22,221 nt of DNA from CAYWOS01 sp964459985 (GTDB taxonomy: Bacteria; Bacillota; Clostridia; Christensenellales; Aristaeellaceae). The position numbers and the translations under genes were made by a program. The stretch lies in NCBI GenBank assembly GCA_964459985.1, contig CAYWOS010000039.1, forward strand, positions 1 through 22,221, read 5' to 3'. Position 1 is the first letter of the stretch. Each line of letters opens with the position of its first letter. A model generated the notes under the pieces. The model did no database searches. It was not told the origin of the DNA and saw nothing but the letters and a program-made list of their open reading frames with translations. Of the stretch, positions 1-6,982 are shown one piece after another.

Positions 1-334
1 CCTCGGGCACGCCGCGCGCGATCAGCCAGTTCCGCATCGCCTCGCCCTCGGGGAGCGGCTCGTTGTCGCCCTGCGCGCCGCAGCAGATAATCGGGCGCGG
101 CGCGGTTTTGTATTGCTCAAGCGCCGCCTCGAGCCGCCACTGAAGCAATACGTTGGGCGTCCCGTCGGGCATTACCTGCGCGCCCAGCACCACGATGACG
201 TCGCTGTGATCGTTTTCTTCCGGGATATTCCGTTCGGCGTCGCACAAAAGCGCGAGCGCCGTCCCGAACAGCAGCGCGGCGCCGACCGCCGCGATCAAAA
301 GCCAATGCAGGATCAATCTCAAGCCCTTTCTCAT
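1..334 (-). CDS. DUF218 (YdcF/SanA-like) membrane protein, N-terminal part
   Basis: Partial gene: 111 codons from an ATG at 334-332, running off the window start. An AAAGGGA ribosome site lies about 8 nt upstream of the start. Residues 1-30 form one membrane anchor (about 7-30), followed by the DUF218 core: DVIVVLGAQV, then PDGTPN, then a RLEAALEQY helix and an IICCGAQGDNE segment near the window edge. The family contains small inner-membrane proteins linked to envelope and peptidoglycan-precursor metabolism (SanA, ElyC, YdcF); the exact reaction is not settled for most members. The family assignment is from visible motifs; the specific function cannot be given. Transcribed away from cdaA. 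Confidence 0.8.
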   Translation of the reverse strand, partial: MRKGLRLILHWLLIAAVGAALLFGTALALLCDAERNIPEENDHSDVIVVLGAQVMPDGTPNVLLQWRLEAALEQYKTAPRPIICCGAQGDNEPLPEGEAMRNWLIARGVPE

Positions 335-369
335 CACGATTCCCTTTCGCGCGTTTTCCGCTTCTGTTA

Positions 370-398
370 ATTATAGCAAATAACCGCCGCCGATGCAA
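370..398 (-). promoter_or_regulatory. Sigma-70-type promoter of the DUF218 gene
   Basis: Read on the minus strand: perfect TATAAT at 375-370, preceded by TGC (extended -10), a 17-bp spacer, and a weak -35 TTGCAT at 398-393. It lies 36 bp upstream of the ATG. Confidence 0.6.
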
Positions 399-504
399 CA
401 ATTCGCCGCGCCCGCGCGTCCTATAAGCGTCGCCCCGCGTGAACGGAAGCGAAAATTTCTGTAAATAACGGCGATAAGGGATTTTCTCGGCGGACAATCT
501 GTTG

Positions 505-510
505 TATAAT
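505..510 (+). promoter_or_regulatory. Probable -10 box of the cdaA operon promoter
   Basis: A perfect TATAAT at 505-510, about 60 bp upstream of the TTG start. The hexamer 17 bp upstream (TTTTCT, 482-487) is a poor -35, so the promoter is only moderately supported. Confidence 0.5.
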
Positions 511-569
511 GAAGGCGCTTGGTACGCGACGGGCGCGGGCTGATCAAACACATAGGAGGCTGGTGTGAC

Positions 570-1430
570 TTGACGGACTTCTGGGATCAGGCACAGATGT
601 TTTTCTGGAACATCCTCCATCAGCCCACTTTGATCGACTGCATCGACATCCTCATCGTCGCGGCGCTGATCTATCAGTTGTTCCTGCTCACGCGGCGCAC
701 CCGCGCCGTGCAGGTCATCAAGGGGCTGGCGATCATCATCGTCGGCAGCTATGTGAGCGATCTGATCGGGCTGACGTCCTTGAGCTGGCTGCTGCACAGC
801 GTGCTCAACAACGGCGCGATCGTGCTGCTCGTGCTGTTTCAGCCCGAATTGCGCAAGGCGCTCGAATCCATCGGGCGCGGCACGCACATCGAGCGCGCGG
901 TGGGCGACTCGGGCGAGAACACGCGCGTCGTGGACGAGATTATCCAATGCGCGCTGCGCCTGTCGCGCCGGCGCGTGGGCGCGCTGATCGTGTTCGAGCG
1001 CACGACGGGGCTGCTGGACGTATCCGCCAACGGCATTCCCATTGATTCGGTGATATCCTCGCAGCTGCTTGAGAACATTTTCGAGCCCAACACGCCGCTC
1101 CACGACGGCGCGGTGATTATTCGCGGCACGCGCATCGTTTCCGCCGCCTGCGTGCTCTCGCTCAGCGAATCCAACTCCATCAGCCACGATCTGGGCACGC
1201 GCCACCGCGCGGCGCTGGGCATCAGCGAAAGCACCGACGCCATCGCGCTCATCGTGTCCGAGGAAACGGGCATCATCAGCGCCGCGCGCGGGGGCAGGCT
1301 GACGCGCCATCTGGACGCCGCCGGGCTGAAAACGCTGCTCACCGAAATGTATCAGGAGCGGCGCTCGCGCCTCATGGATTTCGTCGGGCGGCTGAAAACC
1401 GGGAAGGGAGGCGTCCGGCATGATGAATAG
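570..1430 (+). CDS. cdaA: Diadenylate cyclase CdaA (c-di-AMP synthase)
   Basis: 286 aa membrane enzyme that condenses two ATP to c-di-AMP, the second messenger controlling potassium, osmolyte and wall homeostasis in Bacillota. Three hydrophobic helices lie in the first 90 residues. The DAC domain follows, with the DGA motif at about 179-181 (LHDGAVI) and the RHR motif at 211-213 (GTRHRAALG), both needed for ATP binding and catalysis. An upstream in-frame GTG-type extension exists from 519, but AGGAGG at 554-559 sits 10 nt before the TTG at 570, and the protein then begins like other CdaA proteins; I therefore chose TTG. The 3' end overlaps cdaR by 11 bp, implying translational coupling, as in the standard cdaA-cdaR pair. 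Confidence 0.96.
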   Translation: MTDFWDQAQMFFWNILHQPTLIDCIDILIVAALIYQLFLLTRRTRAVQVIKGLAIIIVGSYVSDLIGLTSLSWLLHSVLNNGAIVLLVLFQPELRKALESIGRGTHIERAVGDSGENTRVVDEIIQCALRLSRRRVGALIVFERTTGLLDVSANGIPIDSVISSQLLENIFEPNTPLHDGAVIIRGTRIVSAACVLSLSESNSISHDLGTRHRAALGISESTDAIALIVSEETGIISAARGGRLTRHLDAAGLKTLLTEMYQERRSRLMDFVGRLKTGKGGVRHDE

Positions 1431-2490
1431 CGAACCTGTAAAAACAAAGCAGGGCGGCGACCGCAAGCTCGCGATCCGGCGCTTCTTCCGGGCGATCACG
1501 TATCGCTGGGGCTGGAAGGTGTCCTCTTTCCTGATCGCGCTGGTGCTGTGGGCGGGGCTGATCACGCAAAACGCCTCGCTCGTGCGCGAAAAGGTGTTCA
1601 ATAACGTGACCGTCAACGTCGTCAACGCCGCCGCGCTGCAGCGCAACGGGCTGATCGTGGTGGACGGACTGGACGATCTGACCGACGTGCGCATCCGCGT
1701 CGACGTGCCGCAGCGCAACTATACGAGCGTCACCGCCGCCAATTACAACGTGCGCGTCGATCTGTCGCAGATCACGGGGACGGGCGAGCAGCAGGCGGCG
1801 CTGACGGCGACCAGCACGTCGACCTACGGCACCGTCACCGATATCTCGCTCAAAACCGTCACCGTCACGGTCGAGGAATACGTCACGCGCTCGCGCATCC
1901 CGGTTCGCGTCGAAACGACGGGCGCGGCGCCCGGCGGCTTTTACACGACCAGCGCCTCGGTCGATCCCGCGATGGTCACGATATCCGGCCCCCAATCGGT
2001 GGTTTCCTCCGTCGCGCGGTGCGTGGCGCTCTACGATATGAGCCTTTTGCAGCCCATCGCGGGCACCGAGCGCACCGCCGCCGCCTTCGCGCTGTACGAT
2101 AAGAACAACGCGCCGGTCGATTCCACGCTCGTTACCGTTACCAACGAATCGGTCGTCATGGACAGCATCATCGTCGAGCAGACGCTGTACCCGAGCATCA
2201 CGGTGTCCCTTGAAAAGATCGGCGTCGTGACGGGACGCCCCGCCGAAGGCTACCGCGTCGAGAGCGTCAGCGTGTCGCCCGCCGAAATCCGCATCGCGGG
2301 CGCCGATCTCTCCAGCGCGCTCGGCGAAACCTTTTATCTCGCCGGCGCGGTCGATATCACGGGCGCGACCGAAAGCCTGACGCGCGCGCTGCCCGTCACG
2401 CGCCCCTCGGGCGTCGTGTATATGAGCACTGACGTCGCCAACGTCACGGTGACCATCGTGCCCGATGATGGCGGGGACGCCGCGCCGTGA
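1420..2490 (+). CDS. cdaR: CdaR, YbbR-domain regulator of CdaA
   Basis: 356 aa. A basic N-terminus is followed by one membrane helix (about residues 33-51, VSSFLIALVLWAGLI), then a long extracytoplasmic region of three to four YbbR-type beta repeats, visible as recurring 'VxVxVE..' strands and 'P..V.ISGP' / 'P.EIRIAGA' turns. In Bacillota, CdaR binds CdaA through the membrane segment and modulates c-di-AMP synthesis. The start is ATG 1420 with GGGAGG 8 nt upstream; a second ATG lies directly after it. It overlaps cdaA upstream, and its stop overlaps the next gene's GTG by 4 bp. In many Bacillota glmM follows here; it does not in this window. Confidence 0.9.
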   Translation: MMNSEPVKTKQGGDRKLAIRRFFRAITYRWGWKVSSFLIALVLWAGLITQNASLVREKVFNNVTVNVVNAAALQRNGLIVVDGLDDLTDVRIRVDVPQRNYTSVTAANYNVRVDLSQITGTGEQQAALTATSTSTYGTVTDISLKTVTVTVEEYVTRSRIPVRVETTGAAPGGFYTTSASVDPAMVTISGPQSVVSSVARCVALYDMSLLQPIAGTERTAAAFALYDKNNAPVDSTLVTVTNESVVMDSIIVEQTLYPSITVSLEKIGVVTGRPAEGYRVESVSVSPAEIRIAGADLSSALGETFYLAGAVDITGATESLTRALPVTRPSGVVYMSTDVANVTVTIVPDDGGDAAP

Positions 2491-3347
2491 ACGCCTTTGC
2501 CGACGTGATGTTTTCGCTGCTGCTCGGCTGGCTGCGCGGGTTTATCGGCGAGATATGGGCGCTGGTGACCTCGGGCGCGGGCGAGGGCTTTTTGTCGTGG
2601 CTGGGCGGCAACTGGCTGTGGATCGTTTTGATCGTTTGCGTGATCGGTACGGCGCTCGACTACGCCGTGTGGTTCGCGCGCTGGCGTCCCGACAGGCTCT
2701 GGCGCGCGCGGCTGGACGCCCTGCGCGCGCGCGGGCGCGGCGAGGGCAGGCGGGCGCGCAAGTTTAGGCAGGGCTACCAAGAGGGCATTCAGATGGATTG
2801 GCTCGATCCGGCGGATGCGCCCGCGCAAGGCGGGTACGCGCCCGACGGCTACGACCCGCAGGCGGCGTACAGTCAATCCGCACAAGGCGGGTATACGCCC
2901 GGGGGCTACGACCCACAGGCGGCGTATGAAAAAGCCGCGCCAAGCGGGTACGCGCCCGGGGGCTACGATCCGCAGGCGGCGTACAGTCAATCCGCGCAAG
3001 GCGGGTACACGCCCGGGGGTTATGACCCGCAGGCGGCGTATGGAAAAGCCGCGCCCGCGCCTGCTTATGACGAATCGGCATACAGGCCGCCCGTGTCGGC
3101 GGAGGAATACGGGACGGACGCCGGGACGCCCGGCCGGCGCAGGCGCGCGGACAGGCGCGCGGCCGGCGCGCGGCGAATTACCGGCAGGCTCAAGCGCGAC
3201 GACGACGAGGACGAGCGTATGATCGACGGCCTGCCGCCGCTTGTTGATAAGGAGCAGGCGTACCACACGCCCGTGTATCCGGGCGCGCCCGCCAGCGCCA
3301 ACGCGCCCGGCGCACCGTGGGAGGACCCGGATGACGACATCGGATAA
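2487..3347 (+). CDS. Membrane protein with four GYDPQAAY tail repeats, function unknown
   Basis: 286 aa, not recognised. GTG start in a GTGA overlap with the cdaR stop, so probably coupled. The N-terminal 65 residues contain two hydrophobic segments (about 5-25 and 37-60), followed by a strongly basic stretch (about 66-95, many Arg). Four tandem 19-residue repeats (DNA 2829-3056, 57 bp each) share the core GYxPxGYDPQAAY with alternating SQSAQ and KAAP ends. A second Arg/Lys patch and a short acidic C-terminus ending PDDDIG follow. The tail is Tyr/Pro/Gly/Gln-rich and likely disordered. The basic flank suggests the tail is cytoplasmic. Its last 17 bp overlap the methyltransferase gene. Being third in the c-di-AMP operon suggests an envelope or c-di-AMP related role; that is inference only. 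Confidence 0.85.
   Translation: MNAFADVMFSLLLGWLRGFIGEIWALVTSGAGEGFLSWLGGNWLWIVLIVCVIGTALDYAVWFARWRPDRLWRARLDALRARGRGEGRRARKFRQGYQEGIQMDWLDPADAPAQGGYAPDGYDPQAAYSQSAQGGYTPGGYDPQAAYEKAAPSGYAPGGYDPQAAYSQSAQGGYTPGGYDPQAAYGKAAPAPAYDESAYRPPVSAEEYGTDAGTPGRRRRADRRAAGARRITGRLKRDDDEDERMIDGLPPLVDKEQAYHTPVYPGAPASANAPGAPWEDPDDDIG
2829..3056 (+). repeat. Four in-frame 57-bp coding repeats
   Basis: Units at 2829-2885, 2886-2942, 2943-2999 and 3000-3056. Each encodes 19 residues with the shared core GYDPQAAY. Units 1 and 3 end SQSAQ, while units 2 and 4 end EKAAP or GKAAP, so the array may have grown by duplication of a two-unit (114-bp) block. Confidence 0.9.
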
Positions 3348-4704
3348 CCGCTTGTCCGACGCGAATACGGAGCCGCGAATGCCCGACAGAATATCGGATA
3401 TCGGGCTTGCGCAAGCGGCGGCGGATACCCGTCTGCCCAAGGCGTTTCTCGACGGGATGGCGGCGCTGCTTCGCGACGAAACGCCCGCTTTTTTGCGTAC
3501 GTACGCGCAGCCCTTCACCCGCGCCGCGCGGGTCAGGACGGGATATCCCAAGCCCGCGGACGCGCTCGATCCCGTGCCGTGGGCGGACGACGCGTGGTAT
3601 CTGCCGCCTGATACGGCGGCGGGCGCGGCGATCGCGCACGAAGCGGGCGCATACTACCTTCAGGAGCCCAGCGCCATGACGGCGGCGGCGGCGCTCGGCG
3701 CGAGGCCGGGCGAGCGCGTGCTCGACCTGTGCGCCGCGCCGGGCGGCAAATCAACGCAGCTTGCCGCCGCGATGCGCGGCGAGGGGCTGCTGGTCTGCAA
3801 CGAGCCGTATCCCGACCGCGCGCGCGTGCTGTCGCGCAATATCGAGCGCATGGGCGTCGAAAACGCCGTCGTCGTGTCCGCCATGCCCGAGGCGCTCAAA
3901 ACGCGATGGCGCGGATTCTTTGACCGCGTGCTGGTCGACGCGCCCTGCTCGGGCGAGGGCATGTTCCGGCGGCATCCCGAAACGCGCGCCGCGTGGTCGC
4001 CCGCCGCGCCCGAGGGATGCGCCGCGCGCCAGCGCGCCATTCTTTCGTCCGCCGCCGAGATGCTCAAGCCCGGCGGATTCCTCGCGTACAGCACCTGCAC
4101 CTTTAATTCGGCCGAAAACGAAGGCGTGATCGAGGCGTTTCTGCGCGAGCGCCGCGATTTTGCGCTCGTTCCCTTTACGCTGCCCGGGCTGCCGCCCACG
4201 GACGGCGTTTTGCGCTTTTTCCCCCACCGCGCGCGCGGGGAGGGACATTTCGCGGCGCTGATGAGAAAATCGGAGGACGCCGATGCGCGCGCTGCCGCGC
4301 CCGCGCCGCTCCCCGCGCCGAATCAGAACGACGCGGCGGTCGCGCGTGCGTTTCTCAGCGAGTTTCTGGAAGCCCCGCCGCCCATCGCCGTGTTCGGCGG
4401 GACGGTCGTGTCCGCGCCCGCGCCGCCGCCGCTTGACGGCGTGCGCGCGCTGCGCGTCGGGCTGCATCTGGGGCAGGTCAGGGGCAGACTGTTCCTGCCC
4501 GATCACGCGCTGGCGCTTGCCCGCGCCTGCCGCGTGCGCGTCGCGCTGACCGAAAACGAGGCGCGCGCTTACCTGCGCGGCGAAACGCTGCCCTGCGGCG
4601 AGCGCGGCTGGCTGGCGCTGACGTATGAAGGCATGCAGCTCGGGCTGGGCAAGGCGTCGGACGGGCAAATCAAGAATCATTATCCCAAGGGGCTGCGAAA
4701 ATAA
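3331..4704 (+). CDS. RsmF-like 16S rRNA (cytosine-C5)-methyltransferase, NOL1/NOP2/Sun family
   Basis: 457 aa SAM-dependent RNA m5C methyltransferase. The SAM-binding loop is DLCAAPGGKST from residue 132. The two active-site cysteines are C206 in DAPCSGEGMF and C256 in YSTCTF. After the catalytic domain comes the HR.RGEGHFAALMRK segment and a C-terminal region with LHLGQVRGRLFLPDH and a GWLALTYEGMQLGLGKASDG end, matching the PUA-like C-terminus of Bacillota RsmF-type proteins of about 450 aa. An in-frame extension exists upstream, but GGGAGGAC about 7 nt before ATG 3331 decides the start. It overlaps the repeat-tail gene by 17 bp. Family confident; the exact target cytosine is not deducible. 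Confidence 0.92.
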   Translation: MTTSDNRLSDANTEPRMPDRISDIGLAQAAADTRLPKAFLDGMAALLRDETPAFLRTYAQPFTRAARVRTGYPKPADALDPVPWADDAWYLPPDTAAGAAIAHEAGAYYLQEPSAMTAAAALGARPGERVLDLCAAPGGKSTQLAAAMRGEGLLVCNEPYPDRARVLSRNIERMGVENAVVVSAMPEALKTRWRGFFDRVLVDAPCSGEGMFRRHPETRAAWSPAAPEGCAARQRAILSSAAEMLKPGGFLAYSTCTFNSAENEGVIEAFLRERRDFALVPFTLPGLPPTDGVLRFFPHRARGEGHFAALMRKSEDADARAAAPAPLPAPNQNDAAVARAFLSEFLEAPPPIAVFGGTVVSAPAPPPLDGVRALRVGLHLGQVRGRLFLPDHALALARACRVRVALTENEARAYLRGETLPCGERGWLALTYEGMQLGLGKASDGQIKNHYPKGLRK

Positions 4705-4712
4705 CGCAAAAC

Positions 4713-4758
4713 GCCTTCCCGTCATACGATGGATTGACCATCGCAAGGAGGGGAAGGC
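4713..4758 (+). promoter_or_regulatory. Nested inverted repeat enclosing a ribosome binding site
   Basis: Outer 8-bp arms GCCTTCCC (4713-4720) and GGGAAGGC (4751-4758) enclose inner 6-bp arms CGATGG (4727-4732) and CCATCG (4738-4743) with a 5-nt loop. The AAGGAGGGG ribosome site of the next gene (4745-4753) lies partly in the outer stem and partly in the internal loop. The structure could act as a weak terminator for the methyltransferase operon or limit translation of the downstream gene; it has no T tract. Confidence 0.6.
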
Positions 4759-4760
4759 CT

Positions 4761-5126
4761 ATGTCGGAAACCAAAAAACAATCGCCCTTCGCGGCGCTGA
4801 CGTTCGCGGAGCAGCAGGATCGCTGGCGCGAGTGGCGTTCGCGGCAGCTCGATTACCAAAGCGCCGGGGAACTGCCGCCCGTCGAGCTGCCGCCGGCGGA
4901 CGAGCCGCCGCCCGCGTCCGAAAGAACCCCCGCAGCCGGAAAGAATGCCGCGACTGATAGAAATCAAGCGCCCGGGGAAGCGCCACGCGCGGCGGACGAG
5001 CCGGCGCGCGCCGTGCCGCGCCCGATCGACGCGCCCGCGCCGACGCGCCACAGGCAGCTGGACAACCTGACGAACCGGCACCGCGACGCGCGCAAGCGCG
5101 CCGTCAACTGGCGGCCTGCAGAATAA
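4761..5126 (+). CDS. Small proline-rich hydrophilic protein, unknown
   Basis: 121 aa, no recognised family. ATG 4761 is preceded by AAGGAGGGG about 8-10 nt upstream. The N-terminal 35 residues look helical and charged (FAEQQDRWREWRSRQLDYQ). Residues about 38-95 are rich in Pro, Ala and Glu with PPxELPP-type runs, and the C-terminus is basic (HRQLDNLTNRHRDARKR). No signal peptide or membrane segment, so probably cytoplasmic and largely disordered. The final 23 bp overlap tail-to-tail with the 3' end of the TraX gene. It could be a non-conserved ORF, but its ribosome site and the intact frame argue for a real gene. Confidence 0.6.
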   Translation: MSETKKQSPFAALTFAEQQDRWREWRSRQLDYQSAGELPPVELPPADEPPPASERTPAAGKNAATDRNQAPGEAPRAADEPARAVPRPIDAPAPTRHRQLDNLTNRHRDARKRAVNWRPAE

Positions 5127-5889
5127 GGCGCACGACGCCGATCACAAGCAAATGCGCTGGGTACGCGGCATAGGTCATCGCTTTGGGCATCCGCCACGTC
5201 CCCTTCGTGGGGATCAATATGAACGGCAGCGACAGGACGGCGAAAAACTGAATCCTGATCATCGCCAGATACATCGCCTTGAGCCCGGCGGGCAGCGAGG
5301 ACGAAAGAGCGTACAGCGGAAGCCCGAACAGCGAGGACAGGACGTACGAATCCTGTCCCCAGAACAGGCAAAACGCGAGATACACCGCGCCGATCGCGCC
5401 CCGGCTGCCCCGGCACTGATAGACCAGAATGACGAGCAGCACGCCCTTCCAGCCGTAATCCATCTCCACCAGCGCGCCGATCAGCACGGCGGCGACGGGC
5501 GCCCAGATCTGGCTGAACGCGCGGCGCATCCGAATGCCCGCCACGCCGATAACGCCCAGCAGCAGCGTGAAAAACACGTTCAGCTCGTACCACTCGTGCC
5601 CGAGCGCGAGCATGAAGCAGGGCTGCGAGATCACGCCGACGATCAGCAGTCGCGCGATGTATTTTTCAAAGCTGCGCGTGTAGCAGCAGCCGACCACGGC
5701 GCACCAGATATACAGCGGGAAGGCGATCCGCCCGAAAAAGCGCATCTCGATCGCGCGCGGGAAGAACACCGCGCCGACGTGATCGACGATCATGAACGCC
5801 AGCGCGAGCAGTTTGAGCAGGCCTGTATCGGTGTTGCCGCGCGGCGTCACCGTTTCCGCGGGGAAACGCGTCTGTTTGAAAAGCGACAT
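5104..5889 (-). CDS. TraX family membrane protein
   Basis: 261 aa integral membrane protein with about eight hydrophobic segments. It carries the TraX family signature early on (LLKLLALAFMIVDHVGAVFF, then R.FGRIAFPLYIWCAV) and a late P..L..Y..YPAHLL.IG end. The archetype TraX acetylates F-pilin on conjugative plasmids; most chromosomal Bacillota members have no tested function and may acylate a cell-surface component. Upstream in-frame ATGs exist at 5910 and 6003, but GGGAGG seven nt before ATG 5889 is the best ribosome site. No pilus or transfer genes are nearby, so a conjugation role is not supported here. Confidence 0.85.
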   Translation of the reverse strand: MSLFKQTRFPAETVTPRGNTDTGLLKLLALAFMIVDHVGAVFFPRAIEMRFFGRIAFPLYIWCAVVGCCYTRSFEKYIARLLIVGVISQPCFMLALGHEWYELNVFFTLLLGVIGVAGIRMRRAFSQIWAPVAAVLIGALVEMDYGWKGVLLVILVYQCRGSRGAIGAVYLAFCLFWGQDSYVLSSLFGLPLYALSSSLPAGLKAMYLAMIRIQFFAVLSLPFILIPTKGTWRMPKAMTYAAYPAHLLVIGVVRLILQAAS

Positions 5890-5924
5890 GTCGAAGCCTC
5901 CCGCACTCATTCGATCCCGCGCGC

Positions 5925-5953
5925 AGTATAGCACAAATTCCGCCGTCTGTCGA
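5925..5953 (-). promoter_or_regulatory. Promoter of the TraX-family gene
   Basis: Minus strand: -35 TCGACA (953-948, coordinates in 5900s), exactly 17 bp spacer, -10 TATACT (930-925) preceded by TGC (extended -10). It lies back-to-back with the promoter of the Smr gene. Confidence 0.7.
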
Positions 5954-5959
5954 TGCGGC

Positions 5960-5988
5960 TTGACAGAATCGCCCGCCGCGATTATGAT
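5960..5988 (+). promoter_or_regulatory. Strong promoter of the smr-puuD-phosphoesterase operon
   Basis: Consensus -35 TTGACA at 5960-5965, 17-bp spacer, -10 TATGAT at 5983-5988. Predicted transcription start near 5995, giving a leader of only about 23 nt before the TTG start at 6018. Confidence 0.8.
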
Positions 5989-6017
5989 AACGGTATTCCG
6001 CATAAGAGGTGGTCTTC

Positions 6018-6263
6018 TTGACCGGAGGGACGCCGCGAGTCATCGACCTGCACGGGAAAAAAGCGTATCAGGCGCGCGTCGTGATCGACGGCGCGCTGCG
6101 GCGCGCGGGCGCGGAGGTTTACCGCATCCGCGTGATTCACGGCTACCACGGCGGCGACGCGCTGCGCGAGCTGGTTGATTCCTACGCCGCGCATCCCCGC
6201 GTGAAGCGCGTCGAGCGCGGCGCGAACGAGGGCAGCGCCGAAATCATTCTGCGCGAATACTGA
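6018..6263 (+). CDS. Small Smr-domain protein
   Basis: 81 aa, essentially one Smr domain: IDLHG near residue 8 and RVIHGYHGGDALRELV in the middle, equivalent to the LDLHG and HGxGxGxLR motifs. Smr domains bind and often nick nucleic acids or act on ribosome-associated RNA; MutS2 and stand-alone proteins carry them. The second motif reads HGYHGG rather than HGxGxG. The start is uncertain between GTG 6009 and TTG 6018. GAGGTGG at 6007-6013 sits 4-6 nt before TTG 6018 and would overlap the GTG, so I use TTG. The next gene follows after 14 bp. Confidence 0.82.
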   Translation: MTGGTPRVIDLHGKKAYQARVVIDGALRRAGAEVYRIRVIHGYHGGDALRELVDSYAAHPRVKRVERGANEGSAEIILREY

Positions 6264-6277
6264 CGGAGGGATCTGCG

Positions 6278-6982
6278 ATGTATACGGTAGGAATTACCCC
6301 GGCCGCGCGGGAAAACGGCGCGATCACCATCAATCGGGATTACACGGACGCGGTCGCGCGCGCGGGCATGCTGCCCGTGCTGCTGCCGCTCACGGACGAC
6401 CGCGACATGCTCGACGCCATGCTCATCGCCGTCGACGCGCTCGTGCTCTCGGGCGGCGGCGACGTGAACCCCGCCGTGTACGGCGAGGAAGCGCTGCCCG
6501 AAACCGAGGGCGTGAACGACATGCGCGACAAAATGGAAATCTATCTCGCGCAGCGCGCCGCGGCGCTGGATATCCCGACGCTGGCGATCTGCCGGGGCAT
6601 TCAGATCATGGCGTGCGCCTTCGGCGGCTCGCTGTATCAGGATATCGGCCGGCAGCGCGGCGGGGATATCGAGCATTCGCGCATGGATGTGCCGCGCGAG
6701 CCGGTGCACGCCGTCGCGGTCAGGGAAGGCTCGCTCCTGCGCGCCGTCACCGGGCTGGACGAGATCACGGTCAACACGCGCCACCATCAGGCGGTCAAAA
6801 CCGCACCCGAGGGGTTTGACGTGACGGCGGTCGCGCCCGACGGCGTGATTGAAGCGATGGAAAAGCGCGGCGCGCCCTTCTGCCTCGCCGTGCAGTGGCA
6901 TCCCGAATCGCTCGGCGACAGGTATCCCGAGCATCAAAGACTGTTTGCCGCGCTTAAAAACGCATGCGAGGAAGAATACTGA
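6278..6982 (+). CDS. Gamma-glutamyl-GABA hydrolase-like class I glutamine amidotransferase (peptidase C26, PuuD family)
   Basis: 234 aa cytosolic hydrolase. The family cleaves gamma-glutamyl bonds, as in gamma-Glu-GABA of the putrescine pathway. Visible features: GITPAARENG start; LVLSGGGDVNP oxyanion region around residue 65; nucleophile C105 in ICRGIQ; TVNTRHHQAV substrate segment; and the catalytic H208 and E210 in WHPES near the C-terminus. All three catalytic residues are present and the length is typical. GGAGGG lies 8 nt before ATG 6278. No other putrescine genes are in the window, so the physiological substrate is open. Its stop overlaps the next start in TGATG. Confidence 0.92.
   Translation: MYTVGITPAARENGAITINRDYTDAVARAGMLPVLLPLTDDRDMLDAMLIAVDALVLSGGGDVNPAVYGEEALPETEGVNDMRDKMEIYLAQRAAALDIPTLAICRGIQIMACAFGGSLYQDIGRQRGGDIEHSRMDVPREPVHAVAVREGSLLRAVTGLDEITVNTRHHQAVKTAPEGFDVTAVAPDGVIEAMEKRGAPFCLAVQWHPESLGDRYPEHQRLFAALKNACEEEY

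Noticed and set aside
519..569. Upstream extension of cdaA from a start at 519
   Set aside because: It lies immediately downstream of the -10 box with no ribosome site, whereas AGGAGG precedes TTG 570.
5104..5889. TraX-family gene as evidence of a conjugative element
   Set aside because: No relaxase, type IV secretion, pilin or integrase gene is present; the family is widespread on chromosomes.
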